From: Mesostigma viride | Lineage: Eukaryota; Streptophyta; Mesostigmatophyceae; Mesostigmatales; Mesostigmataceae | DNA: 44,961 nucleotides | Direction: 5' to 3' | Assembly: GCA_009746045.1 (NCBI GenBank) | Contig: RPFO01000384.1 | Location: 127,501 to 172,461 of the forward strand | In this document: piece after piece, positions 30,440 through 39,618 of the stretch | Layout of the letters: each line of letters begins with the position of its first letter | How positions within the stretch are numbered: position 1 is the stretch's first letter | Program-made: the position numbers and the translations under genes | The notes under the pieces: generated by a model | What the model saw: only the letters and a program-made list of their open reading frames with translations | Told to the model about the DNA's origin: nothing | The model's database searches: none

Positions 30440-30441
30440 CA

Positions 30442-30452
30442 CCTCCCCCCCC
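30442..30452 (-). promoter_or_regulatory. 3' polypurine tract of third element
   Basis: GGGGGGGGAGG on the minus strand, identical to the PPT of the first family although the elements are otherwise diverged. Confidence 0.75.
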
Positions 30453-30569
30453 AACAAAAGAGGCTGCTACTCCTGTAGCCGGGACTTATAAATGACTGTA
30501 TACATGGTCACTGTTCCCTTCCAGGGCACGCATCGATCGTGCCAATTGTCACCGTCCGTTGGCGATGGT

Positions 30570-31622
30570 TTACGGCGCCGGGCGGTAAGGGCTCGGGCGG
30601 TGACCCCCACGAGCGGAGCCCCCACGGCCATGCCCGCGCAGAGGTGCGGCCGGGCGTTGACGCCGGTGGACACGCTCAGCCGGCGCGGCCTCAGCCGGCT
30701 CGGGAAGAGGCAGGCCATTGGCCTGGACTAAGGCGTGCTGGAAGGTGAGTTGCCGCTCGCCGGCGCGTGCATCATGGCATTTGGCCAGGTTGACATCCCG
30801 CAGCGCCTCCAGTGGAAAAACGCTCAAGAAGGCGGCGAGGAACGTGTGTCGGGTGAGGGACACCGAACCTCCTGTCCAAACGATACCGCAGTGGTGGGTC
30901 CCGACAAAGGATGCCATGGCCTAGTCGAGGACAGACCGGGCGCCCCATGGGTCCGTGAACTGTACGGCGGAGAACATCTCTGGCGGGAGCACGTGCCGAT
31001 AATTGATCAAACTCCACCGGCTGATCCGCGTGAAACCGCGGATGTGCAGCACCTGCATGGGCGCCGCCCGGGGTGTCCCCCGCGAGATCGTACATGATCC
31101 CGTCGATCACGTGGGTTGGGGCCACGATGCGGCGGCGCTCCGCAACCGGCACCGCCAGCGGCACGTCGACGTCAAGCTCCAGTAAGGACATGCCCTCCGG
31201 TTGCGCCAACTGAACGCCTAAGGTGGGACGCACCCTCACGCGGGCCCACACGAAACTTTGGGGGGCAGGCCCAGCATCGGCGCACATGACACGCACGCAA
31301 GCAATGGTGGCAGCCTGCGTACGCCGTAGAACCGTGGTTACAGTCGTGAAACACCGGGGGCGCAGGACAGGGGCGGGCGGAGTCGACCGAGGCACTGTGG
31401 TCGCGGCAGCGGGAGTAACCGATGCCGGAGCTTGCTGGGCTCCGAGGAGCTGTTGCACCAAAAGTGACTGCTGTCGCAACATCTCTTGCAGCATATGTGA
31501 CTGCTGCTGTAAAAGCTCGACCAGCTGGGGGGTACTAGCCACGGCGGCCGCGCTGGGAGCGTGGGCTCCACCCGCCAGCGCAGGCAACGCACCAGCAGCC
31601 TGCCCCTGAGCCGGCTCAGCTG
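30570..31622 (-). pseudogene. Post-pol ORF of third element, C-terminal part
   Basis: Continuation of the ORF from 38753 after the hAT insertion. From 31622 it encodes an Ala/Pro-rich segment, a strong heptad-type Leu/Gln coiled coil (LVELLQQQSHMLQEMLRQQ and LLVQQLLGAQQ), then SLLELDVDVPLAVPVAERR and VIDGIMYDLAGDTPGG. A frame change near 31050 is needed to continue with RGFTRISRWSLINYRHVLPP. An in-frame TAG lies near 30920. After it comes GSVSLTRHTFLAAFLSVFP, matching GQVVLTQHRYYWAFLGLFP of the first family in both spacing and position near the C-terminus. This supports a shared origin of the post-pol ORF in both lineages. Function unknown. Confidence 0.6.
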
Positions 31623-31630
31623 CCGTCCGC
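31623..31630. repeat. hAT target-site duplication CCGTCCGC, left
   Basis: Perfect 8-bp direct repeat; the partner is at 38745-38752. Eight bases is the hallmark of hAT-superfamily insertion. Confidence 0.9.
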
Positions 31631-31648
31631 CAGTGACTGGCCATACGC
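31631..31648 (+). repeat. hAT terminal inverted repeat, left
   Basis: CAGTGACTGGCCATACGC, inverse of 38727-38744. Confidence 0.9.
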
Positions 31649-31884
31649 CGTATTATACGCCGTATTTAGCGTATTATGCGCGATACGCAAGCGGCGCGTA
31701 CGAAAATGGGGTACTTTCATACGCAACGCGTATTTTTGCGCATTTTTGCGTATTTTCGCGTATTTTTGGCATATTTTTGGCTTACGAGGTGGGTGCATTT
31801 GCTTGCCTAGACTGCGGCGCGCCGACCTGTAGTAGGAACAAATAATTGCGTGATGAGCTAGCTAGTGTATAGTGCACTAAAGCT

Positions 31885-31899
31885 AAAAGCGCGTTCATT
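31885..31899. repeat. LINE target-site duplication, left
   Basis: AAAAGCGCGTTCATT, exact partner at 37148-37162. Confidence 0.9.
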
Positions 31900-32663
31900 C
31901 GCACATACAGTGGTCAGGAAAAAAAACGTAGCGAGGCTATGGCGGCGTAGAGGATAGCAGGCGATAGCTTCGGCCATCCGCGACCAGCGACATACCAACG
32001 GATTCGCCGTGAAAAGGTGCGTCTAACGATACCCATATAAGCAACTTTCATTTGGTCCTTGAGCCGCCACGCTATCTGTGATGTCGGCTGGCAAGGCGTA
32101 CAGGAAGTACGGCTGATGCCTAGAGGCATACAGAATAGCGTGACGGCTCACTACAAATGGACCTGGAATAGTGGTAGAACAGCTCAGGAAGCTGGACGCT
32201 TCTTGGTAGTGCTGTTTCTACTCACCCTTTACACCTTTAACCATGCGATCCTGCTGAGGAACAGGCTCTCGCATAACTCGGTGACCGGAAGTCACCATGA
32301 CACCCGATACAGACCCAACCTGACATTGCAGTCACGGATGGTGCAATGCAGGCTTCCCCCAGCATAACCCCTGGAATGGGACACCTTTTTTCGCTATCTA
32401 ACTCTTTATTGCTCCTGTTGTCCTCGTTGTCATACCTGCTCCGGCGACACGGCTGCCGGTCCTACCCCATGATCTCGACATGATGCCCTCCTCAACTGGC
32501 TCTCTCGAGGAAGCGACAGCGCAGGACGACCCCTCGGCCAAACGGGCGCAGCCAACGGTCACCACAGCCGACGCAACCAAGCGGGCGCGTGCGTCGTCTT
32601 CCAAGGCATGAGAGGTACGCCAACGCTCGCATCCTTCTGCATTCTCTCCCCTTCTACTAACTT

Positions 32664-33524
32664 ATGAGTCAACTTACTATAATATCTTGGAACGTTCAGG
32701 GTTTAAATACTTATGGTGTTCGCACCCAGGGACAGTCTAAAATATCTGCGCTCCAGGCACAACTAGCCAGTATCACCCAACCCTATGTCGGCCCATCTCA
32801 TGAAATCTGGGTAGGCCTACAAGAACATAAATTTCCTGGAATAGACGCCAAAGCGCTACAATCCTTTACAAGACGCACCCCAGACATGGAACGCAGATGG
32901 GCATGGGCACGGGGGACTAGTGGAGGCACTGCATTGCTACAATATCGACGTCCGCCACACCCTCATGTTCAACTGCACTCATGGGCCCAGCACACAGATA
33001 CTGCTCCCAACACATGGCAGGGTCGCTGGACCCGGCAATGCATCTCCTGGGGCGGTAAGACTGGCTATATTATATCGGTATATGCCCCCAACGAACACTC
33101 TGACCGTATAAAATTTTTTGATGATTTGTTTGGTATGGTTGCCCCCCTCCTGGACCAATCTCATGAGGTCATACTAATGGGTGACTTTAATGTTGACCTA
33201 GACCATGGCCTTGGGCTTGAGACGACCTCGTTAGCCAACCACCTCACACGCCTCTCACTACAGGATGTTATCAAACCTCGCGACCATCTGCATACTCGAG
33301 AGTCCACTCGTCAGGGCACCCGCATCACTAGCCGTCTAGACTACATATTTATGTCACCTTTTTGGGCATCCCTCATTTGTCACGCAGAGGTCATACGCTC
33401 CACAGTTTTTTCTGATCACTACCCCTGCCTTCTCACCATGGTGTATCACTCCAGCCCCCCCAGAGGACCAGGCGTCCCTCGCCTCAATAAAAAGCTGCTG
33501 GCTGACCCCGCCTTTCGCCCCTAG
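32664..33524 (+). pseudogene. LINE ORF2, endonuclease part
   Basis: ATG at 32664. Exonuclease-endonuclease-phosphatase (APE-type) domain that nicks target DNA to start target-primed reverse transcription. Motifs in order: IISWNVQGLN (N), WVGLQEHKFPG (E), VILMGDFNVDLDH (D, N), SRLDYIFMS (D) and FSDHYPCLL (D, H). All catalytic residues are present. The frame is lost at about 33522, where the protein should continue into the linker; one base is out of register. Confidence 0.9.
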
Positions 33525-35929
33525 TCCGAGAACAATGGCGGGACTGGAAAACCAAGCAAGTAGAATACCCAAGCACTACTCTCTGGATGCAAGCATGCCT
33601 CTCGCACATCCTTGACTCCTCTAAGGCCTACGATCTAGAACAACGCCGCATAAAAGGCAAAGACTACAATTACTACAAACGCGTTATTACTATGTTGCAA
33701 TCCAAACCCCGCCTAGCCCCGCACGAGTTAACACGACTGCAACTGTGCCAGACTGAGATGGATAAGCTACGCCTTGAACGCCACGCAGAAGCCCTAGATG
33801 TGGAAAATACATGGTGGCATGTCAAGGGTGAACGAATGAATAAGGAATTCTTTGCATTTATCCCACCCCCGCGCTCACAAACCACCATCACAGAAATTAC
33901 AGACGAGACGGGCACCCATACCACCCCCCAAGACATCCTACAATCTGGACGTGCTTTTTTCTCCACCCTGTTCCGGACAGAACCCGACCCCTCTGCAAAT
34001 ACAGCCACACAAAAAATCCTCGATGCAATTCCCCACCGCCTCTCTCCGTCACAACAAGCTCTACTAGACGCCAGCCCCACTATGGAAGAAACATCTCTAG
34101 CACTCCAACATCTCAAAACCGGTAGCGCACCTGGTGCAGATGGCCTTCCAGTAGAGTTTTTTAAAACGTTCTGGCCCCTCATAGGCAGGGATCTATACCA
34201 ATGCATCCTGGAAATCTGGAACACCGAAACTGTTGAGGGCCAGTGGTCGGAAACAATCCTCATCCTCTTACACAAAAAAGGGGATAAAACAAGTTGGAAA
34301 AATTATAGACCCATTCGCATGCTCACAGTCCCTTACAAACTAGCCAGCAAACTCTTGCAACGCCGTTTCTACAGTGTACTAGATAATCTGATCGGCCCGG
34401 AACAAGTTGGATTCAGGTCCAACCTACACATCAGCGACAGCATCACCATGATCATGGACATTGTTGATGACGCATGGCGCAACAATATTATAGGTCTTAT
34501 TTTATTTTGGGATTTTGAAAAGGCATTCGACCGCATATGTTGGAAATACCTCGAGGCTATACTACACGGGCTTGGATTTGGACCTAAACTTATTAAGGTC
34601 AGTCTAGGCATGATCAAATCCCTCACTTGGCACCTACTAATTAATGGACATAAATCCCAAATAGGCCATAGCACACGCTCTCTCCCACAAGGCGACTGTC
34701 TCTCTCCCCTTCTCTTTCTGCTCGCTCACGCTGGCCTCTTCTTTCTTCATCAACAGGACAGCCGTATTCAAGGCTACCCCCTCCCTCACCACACACGTGG
34801 TCTGTTTCAAACTGCTTACGCCGATGACACTACTAACATTTGCACCTCCCTGCGTGATGTTGATGCTGTGCTTGAGAACATATCTACATACTGTACCGCC
34901 TCCCAACAACGCTGCAACGTGCAAAAGTCCACGGGCTTGCATATTGGCAGAACAACCAACCCGACTCTCCAACCTACTAACCTGGCGGTGACATGGGTCC
35001 CGCCAGGAGGATACCACCTTTTGCATAACTGCCCTATCGGTCGGACAGCCGAAGGGAGGTTATTGGAAGTCAAAACCTTTTTATACGACGAATCACAACA
35101 ACTGGGCAAACTTACTGGTGTACAACAGGTGGCCAACCGCTGGGCTGGCGTACACCGCCTCAGCCTCCGGGGCAAGGTCCTCGTTACGAACCAGCTGCTG
35201 TTCTCCAAGCTGCTGTACTTCGGTCAGGCCCACCCACCGGATGAACACACCGTGTCTCTTATTCAACGACTGGGGCATAACTTTGTTTGGAAAAAATCGA
35301 GCGATCTCAGCCGCCAGGTACACGGATGGATCAGAGAGTCAATGTCTTTTATGCCGTGGCCTCTTGGAGGACTAGGCTTACACAATATGCAATGGCGTTT
35401 ATGGTCTGTGTATGCCAAACAAGTTATCTCTGCCCACATTGGTGTCAACACCCACCCTGGATGTCTTCTGGCACGTGTAACCCTCTCACGTCTTACTCAT
35501 CACTCCAATGGTATCTCCTGGCACTCTGGAGCCGCACTGCTTACTGCTCGCCTCCCCTCCCCGAAGCTCACCAGAGGTCTTCCTTGGTACTGGGCTCGTA
35601 TATGGCAAGGCTTTATGGCACTTAAACCCGACCGCCTACTATTCCCCACACTACGTGAGGAAGTTGCACGCCAACCCCTATTCTTTAATGATATATACCT
35701 CAACCCCCTTAATCGCCCCTTTGGATGCTTAAGTGGCCCTAACCCCTATGAAGGCTTCATAACATCCCCCCACCCTGTAACCACTATTCTCCACCTGTAT
35801 ATTCTCCACGGTGACTGCTACCGCCTCTTAACATATAACGAACTGGCTGCCTGGGTCCCCAATATGCCTACTTATGCTGCCTGGGCCGCGCTAGTACAAG
35901 CCATACCCCCCGCTGGCACACACTCATGA
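33525..35929 (+). pseudogene. LINE ORF2, reverse transcriptase part
   Basis: Continues ORF2 in a second frame (first Met at 33587). RT motifs are complete: LHKKGDKTSWKNYRPIRML, motif A DFEKAFDRICW (about 34510), motif B SLPQGDCLSPLLF (about 34680), motif C YADDT (about 34819). A thumb region follows (NLAVTWVPPGGYHL, RLSLRGKVLVTNQL, WPLGGLGLHNM). The frame ends at 35929 by a shift; the next 30 kDa of the protein continues in another frame. Resembles plant/algal L1-clade ORF2. Confidence 0.9.
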
Positions 35930-37065
35930 CTTCTCCCCGTGCCCCCTATAAAGCTGGTGAATGGTGCTGCTTTTGTCCATACAGCACGACCGCAACATGC
36001 TCGGGGAAGGTGATCGCAGAACTCCCCCTTGGAACCCTGCACGTTCAACTACTGGCGCCGCTGAGCGGCCACAATGGCAGTCTGGCTCAACTTACAACTG
36101 CAGTGGTGTTCCTCCCCACCCAGCTATGCCACCGGATTCGGGTTGTACCTTGGTCCCTTGAACAATCATGTGTATACCAACCCAACCCCAACCTTCCAGA
36201 CGCTGCTATTATTTGGCTACATGTGGGATCAACCCGCCTGGACATGTTGTCATTGGATCCAGTGGAATTTGGCTGGGTGCTAAATCAGGGTGACAGCAGA
36301 ACTGTAAAAGGCCTTTACGAGTACACGGCAGAGTGGGGCTACACAATGCTCTTGCATTAAAACCATCAATTCCACCCCGGACGGACACGCTGGGGCGCTA
36401 CTGAGTGGCCTGGCCACACCTGGGTCCGCAACATCACCCTCGCCGCTGACCACCCGCTGATTGATCGCCGCGCGACCGACGTACAACACCTCTTGATGCA
36501 CCGGTCCATCGGGGTCGGGGAGATCCTCCACCGGCGATTTCAACACCCTGCTACATGTTTATGTACCAACCCCACTGAAACTGTGGAACACCGATTTTTA
36601 TGGTGTAACCTCCAGGGAGTTTGGACCTGGTTGATTGGTTTATGGGCAGCCTGGACGTCTGAGCCTATCATACCGGTGTCTACCCGCTCAATTATCTTTG
36701 GCATCACTGGCACCCCTGGCCTTGAGCTCACCTTTTCACAACAAGCGTGGATATGGCTCCGCACATGCATGTTATATACAATCTGGACGGTGCGAAACGA
36801 TGTGGTGTTCAATAGGCGCACAGTTTTCGACAAAGCTGGGGTTCTCTCACGCTTCATTTACCTATGGAACTCCGGCATGCGACGCTACTGGATGGTTGCA
36901 AATGAACAAAACAAAATCTGGGACCCTGGCGCGGACCAGGATAAGCCCAGCCCACTTGAGATCTTTCATGACCTCATGGGCAAAAACAGGATCTTTACCC
37001 ACATGCCCCATGACAACCCATTAGAAGTCCAGTGGCTTCCTTGGTCTAGTAAGGCTCCGTTTTAG
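35930..37065 (+). pseudogene. LINE ORF2, C-terminal zf-RVT part
   Basis: Third frame of ORF2. A connector with an in-frame TAA at 36358-36360 is followed by the reverse-transcriptase zinc-binding region: HRRFQHPATCLCTNPTETVE, then HRFLWCNLQGVWTWLI. This is the Cys-His pattern found at the C-terminus of plant L1-type ORF2. It ends at TAG 37063-37065. I do not see an RNase H domain. Confidence 0.8.
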
Positions 37066-37147
37066 CCACTGACATCTTGATACCCTAGGCTTAGCAGGGA
37101 TTACCTACTGGCTATATTTGGAATAAACGTACACCTATTTACCTGGA

Positions 37148-37162
37148 AAAAGCGCGTTCATT
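37148..37162. repeat. LINE target-site duplication, right
   Basis: AAAAGCGCGTTCATT, exact partner of 31885-31899. Confidence 0.9.
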
Positions 37163-37228
37163 GTGACTTGTGAAGGCGGGAAGGTGAAGGCGGGAAGGCT
37201 GAAGATTCATCATCAAGAAGGTGATAAG

Positions 37229-37268
37229 CAACAGTATATTGGGAATAAACGTACACCTATTTATCTGG
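37229..37268 (+). mobile_element. 40-bp 5'-truncated LINE stub
   Basis: This 40-bp segment ends with the same 3' terminus as the large LINE (GGAATAAACGTACACCTATT then TATCTGG). It is flanked by a perfect 17-bp direct repeat ATCAAGAAGGTGATAAG (37212-37228 and 37269-37285). It is best read as an extremely truncated insertion of the same LINE family into the hAT element. Confidence 0.85.
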
Positions 37269-37344
37269 ATCAAGAAGGTGATAAGGTGTGCCAGCAACGT
37301 CGTGGTCGTCTGGCACCTATATCGTAGCATATCGACATCCAGGC

Positions 37345-37860
37345 ATGGCTGACACGAATGAGTCAATGGAACACGATGATGATGTGCGGCCCGATGAAGA
37401 AGAGGCCGCATCCGAAACTGTCTGGACATACATTAGCAAAGAGCGCATCCTCAAGAATGGGCAGCAGACAAATAACTACTACATGGATGATGGAGTACTC
37501 CGTTACAGGCTGCTGGTCGAGCAGGCGGAGAAGGAAAGCAATACCAGGAAGAGGAAGGCGACTAGTGACGCCAAGAAGCAGGCTGATGTGCGGGCGGCAC
37601 TTAAAGACAGGCTTGCAGACGTTGTAGAAACCGACGCCTTTAACTGGGTGTCCGCTCGTGCCAGCAACACCTCGGGGCGCGCTGCTGGGGCGGCTGGGCC
37701 AAGCGGATCATCCAAGGGCCAATCCACCGACGGTAATTTGCCCGCACCTTATGGGCTCAGCAAAGAGCAGCTGGACGAGGAGCTGTGCGAGGCATTCATT
37801 TGCGCCTTTCAATGCCATCGACGCCCTTCAATGTCATCGACACCTCGGGGCGATGTATAG
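37345..37860 (+). CDS. Unknown ORF carried by the hAT element
   Basis: 171 residues from ATG 37345 to TAG 37858-37860. The N-terminus is acidic (MEHDDDVRPDEEEAASE), then a possible folded segment (TVWTYISKERILKNGQQTNN, YYMDDGVLRYRLLVEQAEKE), a Lys/Arg-rich helix (NTRKRKATSDAKKQADVRAA) and a Gly/Ser/Ala-rich tail ending in PYGLSKEQLDEELCEAFICA. I recognise no family. It may be a remnant of the transposase N-terminus, a captured host gene piece, or a hAT accessory protein. Only the ORF length, start context and coding-like composition support it. Confidence 0.45.
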   Translation: MADTNESMEHDDDVRPDEEEAASETVWTYISKERILKNGQQTNNYYMDDGVLRYRLLVEQAEKESNTRKRKATSDAKKQADVRAALKDRLADVVETDAFNWVSARASNTSGRAAGAAGPSGSSKGQSTDGNLPAPYGLSKEQLDEELCEAFICAFQCHRRPSMSSTPRGDV

Positions 37861-38173
37861 TGCATGCATATCTTGAGTTCTACAAATTTATTATCCTTTC
37901 CAGTGAGTTGTGCATTGATACTGGTATGATACTTAGTTGCATGTTGTCTCGATTTTGAAGAGAAACTATCAAGTTAGACCGTTAGAAACTATGCTTGTAT
38001 TTAGGTAGTGATGGCAATGCCAAGGTCATGCTATATATGTTAAAAATATAATTACTTACAGCAGAGTGAAATCACTCAAACCAAAGCAAACGCCCAGCTA
38101 TAAACCTATATACAGAGCCATGTCAAAGCTCTATACTACGATAAGACCAATGGAAACGCCTAACGGGAGGAAC
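37861..38173. other. A/T-rich hAT interior, no gene seen
   Basis: About 310 bp, A+T-rich compared with its surroundings (TATATATGTTAAAAATATAATTA near 38030). No ORF or repeat recognised. Confidence 0.4.
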
Positions 38174-38557
38174 CTAATAGCCCTGCTGCACCGCAAAATC
38201 AGCCCGCGTACGGCGGAGCATGATGTCAGCCATGGCCCGAGTCAGCGCCACCGACAAGCGCTGACGCCAATATGACGTCCAGGTCCGCGCCGACCATGGG
38301 GCCCGCTGGCCCTCCAGGTCCAGCCGATCCTCCCGGAGCCGGCAACACTCCTTGAAGAAGGCGGAGGTCAGGGGCCCCATGGCCCCAAACTCCTCCAGGA
38401 CAAAGGGCACCACACGATGGTGCCCGACGTCGCCGTAGGCCAGGAGCTTGGCCCGCTCCGCCCGGTCCGCCGTGTAACCTGCCGTGAGGGAGGCCCCAGC
38501 CACGTGGCTAAGAGCCAAGGGCCGCGCCACCGAAACGTATATGTCATGTATAGGCAA
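38174..38557 (-). pseudogene. Retroelement-associated C-terminal fragment
   Basis: A 127-residue open frame with LLAYGDVGHHRVVPFVLEEF, GAMGPLTSAFFKECCRL, then WTSYWRQRLSVALTRAMADI and ending near FAVQQGY. The pattern 'K-Y-G...PFVxExFGxxG...F.....W....RLSVAL..AxA' resembles segments found behind reverse transcriptases in algal and protist retroelements. I recall this only as a general pattern, so the link is weak. It lies inside the hAT element in the opposite direction to the LINE. It may be the 3' end of another, older retroelement. Confidence 0.35.
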
Positions 38558-38726
38558 AAGGTATGGAAAAACACCAGCAGACTATGCCTGGTTGCTCAGA
38601 ATGTTGAAAACCCCTCAAAATCATGCCAAAAAAGGGGTTTTCAACGGTTAGCGTACGATCAGCGTATAATACATTATACACCGCGTATTATACATTATAC
38701 ACCTGGGGCCGCGTACGACGCGTATC

Positions 38727-38744
38727 GCGTATGGCCAGTCACTG
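38727..38744 (-). repeat. hAT terminal inverted repeat, right
   Basis: Reads CAGTGACTGGCCATACGC on the minus strand, perfect over 18 bases with the left end. Confidence 0.9.
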
Positions 38745-38752
38745 CCGTCCGC
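38745..38752. repeat. hAT target-site duplication CCGTCCGC, right
   Basis: Partner of 31623-31630, inside the post-pol ORF of the third chromovirus. Confidence 0.9.
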
Positions 38753-38964
38753 GGCAGGGGGGCGCTGCCGGGAGCGGTTGGACCCATCGCGCCGCGCTCA
38801 CCAACCCCTGAGTCGCCCGCAGAGGAACTGTTGTCATCTGCCACCGCAGGGGATGCATTTCCACCAGCGGCGGTATCCGCACCGAATAACTCGATGTCGC
38901 CCATGGACTCCTGGGGCGGGGCGGCCTGCATCGAGGCAATGCACATGCAAGGAGCATAACACAA
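38753..38964 (-). pseudogene. Post-pol ORF of third element, N-terminal part
   Basis: Starts 21 bases after the pol stop codon (38986-38988). Candidate starts are the ATGs at 38964 and 38904 (MGDIELFGADTAAGG). The segment is acidic, then Gly/Ser/Pro-rich (GPTAPGSAPLPRTA), and is cut at 38753 by the hAT insertion. It continues at 31622. It occupies the same place as the post-pol ORF of the first family, but the N-terminal parts do not look alike. Confidence 0.55.
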
Positions 38965-38985
38965 AAGGTAAGAGATGGGCCAGAA

Positions 38986-39618
38986 TTATGCCAACCCTGC
39001 CCGGGCTTTGTACTCCTGTAGCAAGCGTGCGCAGCCCGTGAGTCCAGCCTCAGCTACCCATGAGTGCTCTAGCTCTGTTTGGGAGAACTTCCACTTAAGG
39101 AGGTACTCGCGGCGACGGCCTCGATTGCGGTGGGCTACAATGTCCTCCACCTCATCCTCGGGTTCACCCTTCTCGGGGTTGAACTCCAAGGGGGCGGGTG
39201 CCATGACACGACCTGGGAAGGTGCTCTTGCGGTAAAGCTTAAGCTGGTCAAAGTGGAAAACATTGGACTTCAGCTGCCACCAGTCCGGGATGGCGACAGA
39301 CACCATCACCTCATTGAACACCTTCTCCACCAGATACGGTCCAAGGAATAAGGGGCGGAGCTTGACCTTCAGGCTGTCCTCGAACTTGTGCGAGAAGCGG
39401 CCTTGGTGGGGGCCCTCAATTAAAACCAAGTCATCTGCTTCGATTGCAGGGGTGCGCCTGTCCAGGGTACTTTGGACTCGCGCCATGTACTTGGCACGCG
39501 CCTGACGTAGGCCACTTATGGCGCTGGAATGAGCTTGCACCATCCGTTGTACCAGCTCCCGCGCCCCTGCGACTGTGGAGCGTAGCTCCGTTGTCGTGGT
39601 GATGGCTGGGGCGGTCAA
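38986..39618 (-). pseudogene. pol: Pol of third element: integrase tail and chromodomain
   Basis: C-terminal portion of pol, separated from the integrase core by a one-base frame change near 39630 (PLTP region). Contains the basic integrase C-terminal region (ADDLVLIEGPHQGRFSHKFE, LKVKLRPLFLGPYLVEKVF) and a chromodomain: DEVEDIVAHRNRGRRREYLL, KWKFSQTELEHSWV and GCARLLQEYK. Stop at 38986. The same region is present in the outer element. Confidence 0.85.

Larger units (their letters stand above)
31900..37147 (+). mobile_element. LINE (L1-like, EEP-RT-zf-RVT), nested in hAT
   Basis: Non-LTR retrotransposon of about 5.2 kb flanked by the 15-bp direct repeat AAAAGCGCGTTCATT (31885-31899 and 37148-37162). 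It carries ORF2 with an endonuclease, RT and a zinc-knuckle-like C-terminus. The 3' end lacks a poly(A) tail and ends TGGAATAAACGTACACCTAT followed by TTACCTGGA. The same 3' end recurs in the 40-bp stub at 37229-37268. The 5' 760 bp hold no intact ORF1; only a Lys/Arg/Ala-rich frame ending at TGA 32609-32611 (SAKRAQPTVTTADATKRARA) may be the end of ORF1. The copy is 5' truncated or degraded and has two frame breaks and one in-frame stop. Confidence 0.9.
31631..38744. mobile_element. hAT-type DNA transposon, carrying a nested LINE
   Basis: Both ends read CAGTGACTGGCCATACGC inward, an 18-bp perfect terminal inverted repeat starting CAGTG, flanked by the 8-bp duplication CCGTCCGC. These are hAT hallmarks. 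The subterminal regions are full of CGTATTATAC and CGTATTTTTG repeats (31650-31780 on the left, 38650-38720 on the right), as expected for transposase binding sites. Without the nested LINE it is about 1.85 kb. I see no hAT transposase (no hATC dimerisation domain or BED finger), so it is probably non-autonomous. It carries one ORF of unknown function (37345-37860) and a retroelement-like fragment (38174-38557). Confidence 0.88.

Noticed and set aside
31900-32663. Intact LINE ORF1
   Set aside because: Stops occur in all frames; only a short Lys/Arg/Ala-rich end before 32611 might be a remnant.
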